NCBI RefSeq assembly: GCF_013112245.1
Contig: NZ_WVRN01000001.1
Span: 3,537,501-3,601,500, forward strand
Length of the DNA stretch: 64,000 nt
Direction of reading: 5' to 3'
Source of the DNA: Ruegeria sp. HKCCD4315
Lineage (GTDB): Bacteria; Pseudomonadota; Alphaproteobacteria; Rhodobacterales; Rhodobacteraceae
The position numbers were made by a program, and so were the translations under genes. Of this stretch, positions 21,500-30,729 are shown piece by piece. The notes under the pieces were generated by a model. It saw nothing but the letters and a program-made list of their open reading frames with translations. It had not been told where the DNA came from and searched no databases. Numbering within the stretch: position 1 is the stretch's first letter; each line of letters opens with the position of its first letter.

Positions 21500-21518
21500 T
21501 TGCACAATTTTTGCACAA
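21500..21518. promoter_or_regulatory. TTGCACAA direct repeat, one helical turn apart
   Basis: Two identical TTGCACAA octamers start at 21500 and 21511, an 11-bp period, followed by CATGCAAG. They lie in the AT-rich gap between divergent glnK and the PBP1A gene, about 120 bp from each. The arrangement suggests tandem binding of a regulator on one face of the helix. The factor is unknown. Confidence 0.4.
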
Positions 21519-21639
21519 AACATGCAAGATGACCAAAAAACAGGCAAATTAATGAGGGGAAATTCCGGAAATTCGGACCTCTACATAGACGGGTCGCCGG
21601 GGTATGGTGGCGCAAAAGAACAACGGGCAGAGTTTGAGC

Positions 21640-23814
21640 ATGACTGAGTCCAAGCGCCAGAAGCCGCGATTGGTTGCGGACAAAAGATACCCGTCCAAAG
21701 GGCGTAAACCGTCGGCGCCCAAGCGCCCGTCGGGTAAGAAATCGACTGCGCGCAAGACCACCACCCGCAAAACAACGCGAAAGACCAAACGCAAAAGATC
21801 GGGTGGAAACGGAGGTGGGTTCTTCCGTCGTCTCTTCCGCTGGATCTGGAGGCTAATCTGGGGTTTGACTTGGCGTGTGGGGGCAATAGTAGTCGCGCTG
21901 ATCGCCTTGGCGGTCGGCATCGTCTATACAACTCTGCCCGACGTGGATGCCTTGTTGGACGGGCGCGCGCGCGGGTCAGTGACCTTGCTGGATCGCGATG
22001 GCAAGGTTTTTGCCTGGCGCGGGGATCAGTTTGGCGGGGTGATAACAGCGGATACAGTCTCGCCCCATCTGAAGAACGCGGTGATCGCGACCGAGGACAA
22101 GCGATTCTATCGCCATTTCGGTGTCAGCCCGCGCGGTGTGGCCAGTGCCGTACGCATCAACCTAAGCGAAGGGCGCGGGCCGTTGTCAGGCCATGGCGGG
22201 TCAACCATCACCCAACAGACAGCCAAGTTGCTGTGTCTTGGAGAGCCTTATGATCCGTCTGAATGGGAATCTGAAGCTGCTTACGAGGCCGATTGCCGCC
22301 AGGGCTCGCTTTGGCGCAAAGCCAAGGAAGCCGTTTACGCCATGGCGATGGAGGTCAAATACTCCAAGGACGAGGTTCTGACGATCTACCTGAACCGGGC
22401 CTTCTTGGGTGCAGGCGCGCGCGGGTTCGAAGCGGCCAGCCAGCGGTACTTTGGCAAATCCGCAGCCGAAGTTTCCCCTGCTGAGGCCGCGATGCTGGCC
22501 GGTTTGCTGGTTGCTCCCACGCGTTATGCACCGACGAATAACCTGCAACGATCTCAGGACCGGGCACGGCTTGTGATCGGTCTAATGGAGGACCAGGGCT
22601 ATTTGACCGCAGCACAAGCCAGCGAAGCACGCACCAGACCGGCCGAGCTTTCAGAAGCTGCCGCTGCGCGCGCGGGCGGCTATTTCGCGGACTGGGTCAT
22701 GGCAAGCGGGCCCGAGTTCTTTACGCGCAACACCACCGAGGATGTAGTGATCCGAACCACTCTGGATCAGCGTATCCAAACCTCCGCTGAAGAAGCGCTG
22801 AAGTTCATCTTTCAGGAAAAGGTGCGCGAAGGGTCCGAGGCGCAGGCCGCGATTGTCGTGATGTCTGCGGACGGTGCAGTGCGCGGCATGGTTGGTGGAC
22901 GCAAGACGCGGGTTTCAGGTGCGTTTAACCGGGCGACACAGGCGTTGCGTCAGACAGGATCGTCTTTCAAACCGTTCGTCTATGCCACCGCGCTGGAGCT
23001 TGGGTATTCACCTTTGGATACCGTGATTGATGAACCTTATTGCGTGAACATTCCCGGTTCAGGTCAATGGTGCCCCAAGAACTACACCAACAAGTTTTAT
23101 GGGCAGGTGACGTTGGCAGATGCGCTGATGAACTCTTTAAACATTCCGGCAGTGAAAGTAGCCGAGATTTCGGGTTTGGATAACGTCCGCACCGTCGCAA
23201 GCGGCTTTGGTATTGCCAGCGATCTGGCGCAGGGTCCGGCCTTGGCGCTGGGCGCGTCGGAAAGCACGTTGATCGAGATGACCGGAGCGTATGCCGGTAT
23301 TCTGAACGGTGGGTCGGCAGTAGAGCCTTATGGCCTGACCGAACTGAAGCTCTTGGGTGATGACACGCCTGTCATGGTCACAACGACCGGTATTGGTGAG
23401 CGGGTCATCAACGACGCTGCCGCCAAACAGCTGACCTGGATGATGGAGCGTGTGGTGTCCGAAGGCACCGGCGGGCGTGCCAAGCTTCCGGGTTGGCAGG
23501 TGGCAGGCAAGACCGGAACAACACAGGCCGCGCGGGATGCGTGGTTCATCGGCTTTACGGCTGATTATGTAACCGGCGTTTGGATGGGGTATGACGACAA
23601 CACACCATTGTCTGGCGTAACCGGGGGCGGGCTGCCTGCTGAAATCTGGAAAGAGACCATGCTGCGTGTCACCGAAGGGATGACGCCCACACCTTTGCCG
23701 ATGATGGCACCGGAACCACCAGTTCAGGTTGCGCAACCACAGCCCCGGCGCAGGGGAGGCGGCTTTGCCGAGGATATCAATAACCTGCTGAGAAACATAT
23801 TCGGCGGCAACTAA
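21640..23814 (+). CDS. mrcA: penicillin-binding protein 1A (glycosyltransferase/transpeptidase)
   Basis: This is a bifunctional peptidoglycan synthase of about 724 residues. It has a very basic Lys/Arg/Thr-rich cytoplasmic tail (about 1-60), one TM segment (about 75-97), a GT51 domain with EDKRFYRHFG and GGSTITQQTAK, then a transpeptidase with TGSSFKPF (SxxK), NSLN and KTGTT boxes. All catalytic motifs are intact. A start at 21604 is also possible; neither has a strong ribosome site. It is transcribed alone and ends in a terminator. The basic tail may interact with nucleic acid or acidic partners (speculative). Confidence 0.93.
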   Translation: MTESKRQKPRLVADKRYPSKGRKPSAPKRPSGKKSTARKTTTRKTTRKTKRKRSGGNGGGFFRRLFRWIWRLIWGLTWRVGAIVVALIALAVGIVYTTLPDVDALLDGRARGSVTLLDRDGKVFAWRGDQFGGVITADTVSPHLKNAVIATEDKRFYRHFGVSPRGVASAVRINLSEGRGPLSGHGGSTITQQTAKLLCLGEPYDPSEWESEAAYEADCRQGSLWRKAKEAVYAMAMEVKYSKDEVLTIYLNRAFLGAGARGFEAASQRYFGKSAAEVSPAEAAMLAGLLVAPTRYAPTNNLQRSQDRARLVIGLMEDQGYLTAAQASEARTRPAELSEAAAARAGGYFADWVMASGPEFFTRNTTEDVVIRTTLDQRIQTSAEEALKFIFQEKVREGSEAQAAIVVMSADGAVRGMVGGRKTRVSGAFNRATQALRQTGSSFKPFVYATALELGYSPLDTVIDEPYCVNIPGSGQWCPKNYTNKFYGQVTLADALMNSLNIPAVKVAEISGLDNVRTVASGFGIASDLAQGPALALGASESTLIEMTGAYAGILNGGSAVEPYGLTELKLLGDDTPVMVTTTGIGERVINDAAAKQLTWMMERVVSEGTGGRAKLPGWQVAGKTGTTQAARDAWFIGFTADYVTGVWMGYDDNTPLSGVTGGGLPAEIWKETMLRVTEGMTPTPLPMMAPEPPVQVAQPQPRRRGGGFAEDINNLLRNIFGGN

Positions 23815-23819
23815 CAAAA

Positions 23820-23845
23820 AAGGCGGTGCACCGGGCACCGCCTTT
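23820..23845. terminator. bidirectional intrinsic terminator
   Basis: AGGCGGTGC and GCACCGCCT pair around ACCGG. TTTT follows on the right, and an A run (23815-23821) gives the T tract for the leftward transcript. It separates convergent mrcA and leuB. Confidence 0.88.
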
Positions 23846-23867
23846 TGTCGTTCGTTTCTTGCGTGGT

Positions 23868-24971
23868 TTAGACGCTGGCATCCAAAGCTGCCAGGATCGC
23901 GTCACCCATTTCGGTGGTAGACACCGGTGTGACGCCTTCATCCGCCAGCAGGTCGCCGGTGCGGACACCATCAGCCAGAACTTTCTCGATTGCGGCTTCA
24001 AGGCGGTCTGCTTCTTCACCCTGATCAAAGCTGTACCGCAGCGCCATGGCAAAGCTGAGGATACAGGCGATCGGGTTGGCTTTGCCTTCACCCGCAATAT
24101 CCGGGGCCGAGCCGTGCACCGGTTCGTACATTGCCTTCGGGCGGCCATTGGCCATCGGAGCGCCCAGCGAGGCTGAAGGCAACATGCCCAGAGAGCCCGT
24201 TAGCATCGCGGCGCAGTCGGACAGGATGTCACCAAACAGGTTGTCGGTCAGGATAACGTCGAACTGCTTGGGTGCGCGTACCAGCTGCATGGCGCCGTTG
24301 TCGGCGTACATATGGCTCAGCTCAACCTCGGGGTAGTCGGCGGCGACACGATTTACGACTTCACGCCACAGGATCCCGGATTCCATGACGTTGGCTTTTT
24401 CCATTGAGCACAGCTTTTTGTTCCGGCGCATGGCCAGTTCAAAGGCCGAGCGTGCGGCGCGTTCAATCTCGGATTCGGTGTAACGCTGAGTGTTGATGCC
24501 GACGCGTTCATTGCCTTCCTCAAAGATGCCGCGCGGCTCGCCGAAATAGACGCCCGAGGTCAGCTCGCGCACGATCATGATATCCAGACCGGCAACGATA
24601 TCCTTCTTCAGCGACGAGAAATCGGCCAGCGCGTCAAAGCACTGGGCCGGGCGCAGGTTCGAATACAGGTCCATCTCCTTGCGCAAGCGCAGCAACCCGC
24701 GCTCGGGCTTGAGGCTGAAATCCAGATCGTCGTATTTCGGGCCGCCAACAGCGCCCAGCAGAACCGCGTCCACCTCTTGCGCTTTGGCCATCGTCTCATC
24801 AGACAGCGGCTTGCCGTGGGCGTCATAGGCGGCACCGCCGACCAGATCCTCGCTCACTTCAAATTGAAGACCGCGATTGGTGCTGAACCAATCGATGATT
24901 CTGCGCACTTCGGCCATAACTTCCGGGCCAATTCCGTCTCCGGGCAGGATGAGGAGCGAGGGGTTGGACAT
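23868..24971 (-). CDS. leuB: 3-isopropylmalate dehydrogenase
   Basis: The 367-residue NAD-dependent enzyme catalyses the third step of leucine synthesis. It has [14 protein letters not shown] at the N-terminus, the [10 protein letters not shown] segment, [13 protein letters not shown], and the metal-binding [10 protein letters not shown] and [15 protein letters not shown] motifs. AGGAGACCCTTC precedes the ATG. Its pathway partners leuC and leuD are 7-10 kb away, separated by unrelated genes. Confidence 0.96.
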   Translation of the reverse strand: MSNPSLLILPGDGIGPEVMAEVRRIIDWFSTNRGLQFEVSEDLVGGAAYDAHGKPLSDETMAKAQEVDAVLLGAVGGPKYDDLDFSLKPERGLLRLRKEMDLYSNLRPAQCFDALADFSSLKKDIVAGLDIMIVRELTSGVYFGEPRGIFEEGNERVGINTQRYTESEIERAARSAFELAMRRNKKLCSMEKANVMESGILWREVVNRVAADYPEVELSHMYADNGAMQLVRAPKQFDVILTDNLFGDILSDCAAMLTGSLGMLPSASLGAPMANGRPKAMYEPVHGSAPDIAGEGKANPIACILSFAMALRYSFDQGEEADRLEAAIEKVLADGVRTGDLLADEGVTPVSTTEMGDAILAALDASV

Positions 24972-25062
24972 GAAGGGTCTCCTTGCGTTTTGTTGCACAG
25001 GCCCTAGCGTCTGCGGTGCATCGGGTCAATGAGACGAACCCGTCAAAACACGAGGAAAACAC

Positions 25063-25590
25063 ATGCTGACACCTGGAAACCCGGTTCCTGCGCTGAAAAT
25101 CGAAACCGTGGCGCATGGCCGCTTCGATCTTGAGGCGGACAAGGGCGAAAACGGGACTCTGGTGATTCAATATCGCGGGCTTCATTGCCCGATCTGCATC
25201 AAGCAGATGACCGAGGTCGAGGCGGCGCTGGACGATTTTGCGGCGCTGGGCGTCGAGGTCATCATGATCACAACCGATACCGCCGAACGTGCCGCCGAAA
25301 CAGCCGAGAAAGCCGGGGCAAAACGACTGCGCGTGGGTCACAGCCTGCCATTGGCCGCCGCGCGCGAGGATTGGGGTCTGAACATCTCGACCAAGCGCGA
25401 GGGCAGCGCCGAGCCGGACCTTTTCGCAGAGCCCGGTCATTTCTATATCGCACCCGATCAGACGCTCTATTACGCGTGGCAGCAAACCACACCGTTTGGG
25501 CGCCCTTCCATGGCGGATATTGCGGGTGGTCTGAAGTTCACACTGGGCAACAACTACCCTGCGCGCGGGACTTATACAGGGCCGCTTTGA
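25063..25590 (+). CDS. AhpC/TSA-family redoxin (peroxiredoxin-like)
   Basis: The 175-residue thioredoxin-fold protein has YRGLHCPICIKQM (about 38-50). The CPIC pair replaces the PxxxTxxC peroxidatic motif of classical peroxiredoxins, so it may be a disulfide reductase or an atypical peroxiredoxin. The rest follows the AhpC/TSA pattern (EVIMITTDTAE, a FYIAPDQTLYYA strand pair). It is cytoplasmic, with no signal peptide. The 3' end is 3 bp from the convergent LysR stop. Its substrate is unknown. Confidence 0.8.
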   Translation: MLTPGNPVPALKIETVAHGRFDLEADKGENGTLVIQYRGLHCPICIKQMTEVEAALDDFAALGVEVIMITTDTAERAAETAEKAGAKRLRVGHSLPLAAAREDWGLNISTKREGSAEPDLFAEPGHFYIAPDQTLYYAWQQTTPFGRPSMADIAGGLKFTLGNNYPARGTYTGPL

Positions 25591-25593
25591 CCT

Positions 25594-26487
25594 TCAAAGA
25601 CTGGCTTTGAGTCCTTCGGCCAAAAGATCCCAGACCCTGCGAATACGCGGGGTCTGGCGCATGGCTTGCGGCGCGGCCAGCCACACCGGCATTTTCTTGA
25701 TCTCGACCCCAATATCCAGAATTTCGACCAGAGGATCGGCCTCGGCCACCTGAATCTGACTGAATCCCAGTCCGCAGCCTGCCCGGATCAATTCCCAATA
25801 CACGGTCTGGTGGTCGCATCGGGTGGCAAAGGCATCGCGCCCAACGTTCCAACCCCTTTCCTGCATCGAAGCAATGATGCGGTCATCCGCATCAAACCCC
25901 ACCAGATCATGCTGGAACACTTCTTCAGGCGAGGTCGGGCGACCTGCGCGATCCAAATAGCTTTTGGCGGCGCAAAAACATAACGAGATCTCACCCAGAT
26001 GTCGGGTCAGAATGTCCATCTGCTCGGGGCGGTACATGCGCACGGCAATATCGGCTTCTCGGAACAGCAGGTTTTCGGTGGCGTCCGTGGCAACCAGTTC
26101 CAGCTGAATCGCAGGTTCCTGTTGCCGGATATGGGCCAGTATCGGCGGTAGGATGTGGTTCGATGCAAAGACCGACGCGGTAATGCGCACCGTTCCGTCC
26201 AACTGCTGCGACTGACCAGCTGCCGTCATGCTGAAGGCGTTCATTGCCGTGTGCATCTGTTGCGCCATTGGCAGCAATTGATGACCCACATCGCTTAGCT
26301 TTAGCCCTCTTGCGTGTCGTTCGAAAAGAGAAACCTCCAGCTCGGCTTCCAGGGTTTGAATCTGTCGTCCCAATGTGGGCTGGCTGCGCTCCAGCTGTCG
26401 GGCTGCGGCAGAAAGGGATCCGGTTTCGGCCACCGCCAGAAAGCTTTGAATCAGGGACCAGTCGGCATGTGTAAGGGCTTTGTCCAT
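25594..26487 (-). CDS. LysR-family transcriptional regulator
   Basis: The 297-residue regulator has a winged HTH (about 8-67; FLAVAETGSLSAAARQLERSQPTLGRQI) and a periplasmic-binding-like effector domain. It diverges from an SDR-family gene 84 bp away and probably controls it. A perfect palindrome ATTCA-AAAA-TGAAT (26486-26499) overlaps its start codon, suggesting autoregulation. The inducer is unknown. Confidence 0.9.
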   Translation of the reverse strand: MDKALTHADWSLIQSFLAVAETGSLSAAARQLERSQPTLGRQIQTLEAELEVSLFERHARGLKLSDVGHQLLPMAQQMHTAMNAFSMTAAGQSQQLDGTVRITASVFASNHILPPILAHIRQQEPAIQLELVATDATENLLFREADIAVRMYRPEQMDILTRHLGEISLCFCAAKSYLDRAGRPTSPEEVFQHDLVGFDADDRIIASMQERGWNVGRDAFATRCDHQTVYWELIRAGCGLGFSQIQVAEADPLVEILDIGVEIKKMPVWLAAPQAMRQTPRIRRVWDLLAEGLKASL

Positions 26488-26571
26488 TCAAAAATGAATA
26501 CATGATCTGCAATTTGGGGCAATTCCCTATTGCTTTCCTTAAGGTAATCTCTGCCCCAACAGGAGGGAGCC

Positions 26572-27495
26572 ATGCCACAATCTGTACTTATTCTGGGGGC
26601 CACAGGCCGATTTGGTCGCAACGCCGCGTTGGCGTTTCGCAATGTGGGGTGGACCGTGCACAGCTTTGACCGAACGCGCGATACGTTGGAACAGGCTGCG
26701 CGCGGAGTGGACGTTATCGTCAATGGCTGGAATCCATCCTACCCCGATTGGGCGCGTCTCGTGCCGGGGCTGCACCAACAGGTGATTAAGGTGGCAGAGG
26801 AGACCGGGGCAACCGTTTTGGTGCCGGGAAACGTCTATGTCTTTGGACCTGAAGCACCGGGTCCTTGGTATGGTGGAACACCGCACAAGGCGCGCAACCC
26901 TTTGGGTCGTGTCAGAATAGAGATGGAGGAAGCCTATCGCCGCTCGACCGCGCGTACCATCATTCTGCGTGCCGGGGATTTCATTGACACATGTGCCTCG
27001 GGCAACTGGTTTGATCAGGTCATGATAAAACATCTTGCCAAAGGACGGCTAGTCTACCCCGGCAACCCTGACATCCCGCATGCATGGGCCTATCTGCCCG
27101 ATCTTGCCCATGCCGCCGTGCTGTTGGCCGAAAAGCGTCATGAGTTGCCCCGGTTTTGCGATGTCCCATTCGAAGGTTACACCTTGACCGGATCACAGAT
27201 TGCACGCGCGCTGTCGCGGGTCACAGGACGGTCAATAGCTGTGAAGCCAATGCAGTGGTGGCCCTTGCATTTGGCTCGACCATTTTGGCGTATGGCCCCG
27301 CACCTGGTTGAGATGCGGTATCTTTGGCAGGTGCCTCATCAGTTGGACGGCACGCACCTTACCGAGTTGCTGGGCGCGGTGCCGCAGACTGATTTGGATG
27401 TTGCCCTGTGTTCTGCGATTCCAACGCAGCTTGTAGCCCCACCGCCCGCGACCCGGTCCGTCGGCGGCGGTCTGTTGAAAGCTGCCAACAACTGA
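26572..27495 (+). CDS. extended-SDR NAD(P)-dependent epimerase/dehydratase family protein
   Basis: The 307-residue Rossmann protein has a GATGRFG dinucleotide loop (about 9-15). The PGNVYVFG segment replaces the classical catalytic YxxxK region, so an atypical reductase or NmrA-like sensor is possible. GGAGGGAGCC lies just before the ATG. It is divergent from the LysR gene, its likely regulator. The next 190 bases, up to the end of the dehydratase gene, hold nothing recognised. Confidence 0.75.
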   Translation: MPQSVLILGATGRFGRNAALAFRNVGWTVHSFDRTRDTLEQAARGVDVIVNGWNPSYPDWARLVPGLHQQVIKVAEETGATVLVPGNVYVFGPEAPGPWYGGTPHKARNPLGRVRIEMEEAYRRSTARTIILRAGDFIDTCASGNWFDQVMIKHLAKGRLVYPGNPDIPHAWAYLPDLAHAAVLLAEKRHELPRFCDVPFEGYTLTGSQIARALSRVTGRSIAVKPMQWWPLHLARPFWRMAPHLVEMRYLWQVPHQLDGTHLTELLGAVPQTDLDVALCSAIPTQLVAPPPATRSVGGGLLKAANN

Positions 27496-27686
27496 CCTTC
27501 GTCGCGTTTACTTTGGACGGTGAGAGGTACGCGGCTCAAGAGCGCGCCAGACCTCGCGCTGCCAGTCCAATTGGCTGTGGCGGAGCGGCGGATGCCGCTA
27601 CGAACAGTTTCCATGATTATTGGATCCGATCCTTCAACGGGTGAGCCAACACCCCAGAAGGATCAACCATCGCGTCGCCCGAGGTT

Positions 27687-29534
27687 TTATGACCTCGACC
27701 TGTTTGTCGGCAAAAACCCTGAGAGCTGTGGCTCACGAGGCGTGTTGACCCACAGCTCACGGTCCGGGTGCATACCGCCACCGCGCACAGCGGGCACGGC
27801 AGATGACCGCATCCGGTGCAAAAGGCGGGTATCCGCTGTACCGCAATTTGGATGGACGCCGCCGTTTCCAGCCACCTCGGCTTCCCAGCGCGCCTTGCGT
27901 TCAGCAACTACATTCGGGTCGTCCAAAACCGGCGCGTTCAGCTCGTTCAAATTCAGATCGGCAATGATCTCGTCGCCGCCTTCGACCAGAGCAATAGGTC
28001 CGCCCAGTGCCGCTTCTGGCCCGACATGCCCAATGACCAGCCCGACCGATCCGCCCGAAAAACGCGCGTCGGTCATCAGAGCCACCGTGATCCCCCGTTC
28101 GCGGCACAGGGTCGTGATCCGTGCTGTAGCGTCCAGCATCTCGGGCATGCCCGGCGCGCCTGACGGCCCTTCGTATCGCACAATGATCATATCATTGTCT
28201 TCAAATCCCATTGGGTTGGTGTCGAGCATCTCAAGCAGGCGGGCTTCGCCCTCGAACACCCTCGCTTTACCTCGGAACACGTTGTCCTCAAGTCCGCGCT
28301 CGACACCTGCAAGCTTCAAAATGGCGCTGAATTCCGGTGACAGATTACCGCCCAGAAGGCGCAGGCCACCCGTTTCTTTAAAGGGTGCTGACACAGGATA
28401 GATCACCGTGCCGTCCGGTGCGGCAGCGCCCAGACGTTCGACCTGTTCCGCCAGAGTTTCGCCAGTGCACGTCGGCGCGTCGCCATTGACCATGCCAGCG
28501 TCGATCAGTTCCTTGACGATCACCTGCACACCGCCGACCCTGTCGATGTCCACCATCGAATAGCGGCCGTAGGGTCGTGCGTCTGTCAGGACCGGAACAA
28601 TTTTTTGAGACCATTCATTGAACTCTTCTGGCGTGACAATGTCTTTCCAGAAATTCGCGTAACCTGCTGCACGTGCGATCTCGGGCGCGTGCAGAACCAC
28701 GTTGGTCGAGCCGCCGATTGCCATCGCAACAGTCAACGCGTTGCGCAGTGAGTCGCGCCCGACGATGTCGCGGGGTCGCGTGCCGTTTTCAATCAACTTG
28801 GCAAGGTAGCCTACCAACTGCGACGGAAACTCTGCCATGCGGCGCGGGTCGTCCGAAGGCGGTGCCACCATATGCAATGGCTGCATGCCCACAACGCCGA
28901 TAAAGGTCTGCATCGTATTGTAGGTGAAAATCCCGCCGCACGATCCGATGCCGGGGCAGGCAAGGCAGGCGATGCGTTTGCGGTATGCTGCGTCCTCGCT
29001 CCCGGCGACTTGATAGGCGGCGATGATGTCCAGCATTTCGCCGGTTTCCGGGTCTTTCGAAGGATGAATGGACCCATCGGACATCATGATCGCAGGCTGG
29101 TTGTGTTCAAGCAAAGCAGCCAGCGTACCAACCGGTGGCTTGTCACATGCCACCACGGCAATTGTGCCCCCCAAGCCGGAGGCTGAGAGATGTTCGGAAA
29201 ACACGTCGTTGGTCACTTCGCGCCCGATGAGTGAATAGCGCATTTCGCGCGTTCCATTACGGATGCCATCAGATGTCGCGATAGAGTATTCGGGCTGAAC
29301 AAGACGCATGGCGATCTTGCCTGCGTCTTTGCCAATCTGGTCTCGCAGTGCTGCATGTATTGCTTCGACTTTGGGCTGCACGCCAAGATAGCACTGGCTG
29401 TCGCCTTTTGTGCCCACAACCCCAACAGAGGGCGCATGGATCAAATCCTCGTCCGTGCCAAGCTCGCGCGCAATGCCATAAGCCTGAGAGTTGCGTCCAG
29501 GATGGTCGTCGATCAGTACAGGATTCTTAGCCAC
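27687..29534 (-). CDS. IlvD/Edd-family dehydratase (second paralogue, probably sugar-acid dehydratase)
   Basis: This 615-residue protein has family motifs, including VACDKPPVGTL and CLACPGIGSCGGIFTYNTMQ. Cysteines at 48, 130 and 199 are spaced like the [2Fe-2S] ligands of L-arabinonate and related sugar-acid dehydratases. The C-terminal HPNCGTADTRLLHRMR and GGGMHPDRELWV blocks are seen in that subgroup rather than in housekeeping IlvD. It starts at GTG behind GGAGGAACC. The substrate cannot be assigned. It is monocistronic. Confidence 0.83.
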   Translation of the reverse strand: MAKNPVLIDDHPGRNSQAYGIARELGTDEDLIHAPSVGVVGTKGDSQCYLGVQPKVEAIHAALRDQIGKDAGKIAMRLVQPEYSIATSDGIRNGTREMRYSLIGREVTNDVFSEHLSASGLGGTIAVVACDKPPVGTLAALLEHNQPAIMMSDGSIHPSKDPETGEMLDIIAAYQVAGSEDAAYRKRIACLACPGIGSCGGIFTYNTMQTFIGVVGMQPLHMVAPPSDDPRRMAEFPSQLVGYLAKLIENGTRPRDIVGRDSLRNALTVAMAIGGSTNVVLHAPEIARAAGYANFWKDIVTPEEFNEWSQKIVPVLTDARPYGRYSMVDIDRVGGVQVIVKELIDAGMVNGDAPTCTGETLAEQVERLGAAAPDGTVIYPVSAPFKETGGLRLLGGNLSPEFSAILKLAGVERGLEDNVFRGKARVFEGEARLLEMLDTNPMGFEDNDMIIVRYEGPSGAPGMPEMLDATARITTLCRERGITVALMTDARFSGGSVGLVIGHVGPEAALGGPIALVEGGDEIIADLNLNELNAPVLDDPNVVAERKARWEAEVAGNGGVHPNCGTADTRLLHRMRSSAVPAVRGGGMHPDRELWVNTPREPQLSGFLPTNRSRS

Positions 29535-29700
29535 GAGGTTCCTCCAATATCTACTTCTGAGCGGAACCTGTTTTTATCGGCTCCGCCAGTCAGTGTGCGC
29601 AGGCAGGTATGAAAGTTCTTAAGCAGTGAAACGCATACGAGTGGTTCCGTCAATGAAACTCAAATTGGCGTCGTTTGCTTAAAATATCTCGGGCCGTGTC

Positions 29701-30729
29701 TTACGGCAGTGTGACGTCGACCCAGACCAACCGGTGCCTGCTTGCTTGATCCGCGTACTCCCGCAGCGGTGCATCTTCCTTGGGCCATAGAACGCCTGAA
29801 TCCAAGACACGCAGGTCGCGGGACGGCAAAACAAAATCAACGCGCATTTCACCCGTGGCTTTCCAGTCGACCGTTGCGGTTGACCCTGTTGGATCTGTTG
29901 GCAATGGGTCCTGTACAACGGGATTTTCCAAAAGGGTGTGAATGGCCTGTTTGTGGCCCTCGCCGCGCGACGGGTCCAGATTGGCATCCCCGGCGATGAC
30001 GAAGGGATCTTTGGGAACCGGTCCCAAATCGCCGTTCAGCAGGACGGACCAGAACCGAATCTCATCCCTATTGCGCAGACCGTTGCGATCTTCTGGCCCA
30101 TCGAAAACCGGGGGCGCCGCGTGAAAGGTCATCAGGTCGAGCCGCCCAAACGGGGTATCAATGGGCACCACCCAATGCGCGGTTGAAGACAGGCGTTGCG
30201 TTTTGTGCGCTGTTTCAGACGGGAAGGGGTGGTCATCCACAAAGGGTAAAACCGCGCCCGGAAGATCTTGCCAAAGCAGTTCAGAGAAATCCAAAACCTC
30301 GTCGGTTACGATTTCATAACGGGATAGAATCGCCAGCCCGCCCTGTCCGGTGAATTGGCCCCAACCCTGCGCGTCACCGGGGCCTTGTGTGCGACCGTCG
30401 CCGTCCAGATCCAGCGGTGTTTCCAAGCCAGCGTTGGGCCGCGCAGCATAGAAGTAGCCATAATCTACACCAGCATTGCGCAGTTTCTGGGACAAGGCTT
30501 GGATCGCGGCCCCTTCCAGATCCCAGTCGATACCTTGTAGGGCGATAATGTCAGGTCGTGCAGCTGAAATTACACTGACAACCGCAAGAACCTGCGGGTC
30601 ATCCCTGCCAATGTCCCGCAGCAAAAGCGCGGGGCCTTTTCGGCTAAGTTCGGTATTGTAGGTGGCGATGCGCACGACTTCTGCCTGCGCCGCGAACGGC
30701 AACAGAAACAGGACAAGTGCGCGGATCAT
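29701..30729 (-). CDS. secreted endonuclease/exonuclease/phosphatase-family protein
   Basis: The 342-residue product has a cleavable signal peptide (MIRALVLFLLPFAAQA-EVV), then an EEP fold: RIATYNTEL, ALQGIDWD (where the usual metal-binding Glu of ALQE is replaced by Gly-Ile), MTFHAAPP, a strong GDANLDPSRG and a C-terminal SRHRLVWVDV carrying the catalytic-type His. The missing Glu makes activity uncertain. It overlaps the membrane-protein gene upstream by 4 nt. It acts in the periplasm or outside if active. Confidence 0.8.
   Translation of the reverse strand: MIRALVLFLLPFAAQAEVVRIATYNTELSRKGPALLLRDIGRDDPQVLAVVSVISAARPDIIALQGIDWDLEGAAIQALSQKLRNAGVDYGYFYAARPNAGLETPLDLDGDGRTQGPGDAQGWGQFTGQGGLAILSRYEIVTDEVLDFSELLWQDLPGAVLPFVDDHPFPSETAHKTQRLSSTAHWVVPIDTPFGRLDLMTFHAAPPVFDGPEDRNGLRNRDEIRFWSVLLNGDLGPVPKDPFVIAGDANLDPSRGEGHKQAIHTLLENPVVQDPLPTDPTGSTATVDWKATGEMRVDFVLPSRDLRVLDSGVLWPKEDAPLREYADQASRHRLVWVDVTLP

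Noticed and set aside
21490..21505. TGGCGCGATGTTGCA as a sigma-54 promoter near glnK.
   Set aside because: The GG and GC elements are 9 nt apart rather than 10, and it points toward the PBP1A gene, not glnK.
27520..28401. A 293-codon rightward frame opposite the second IlvD-type gene.
   Set aside because: Low-complexity Pro/Ser/Arg-rich product typical of an antisense shadow; the leftward dehydratase has full-length family similarity.
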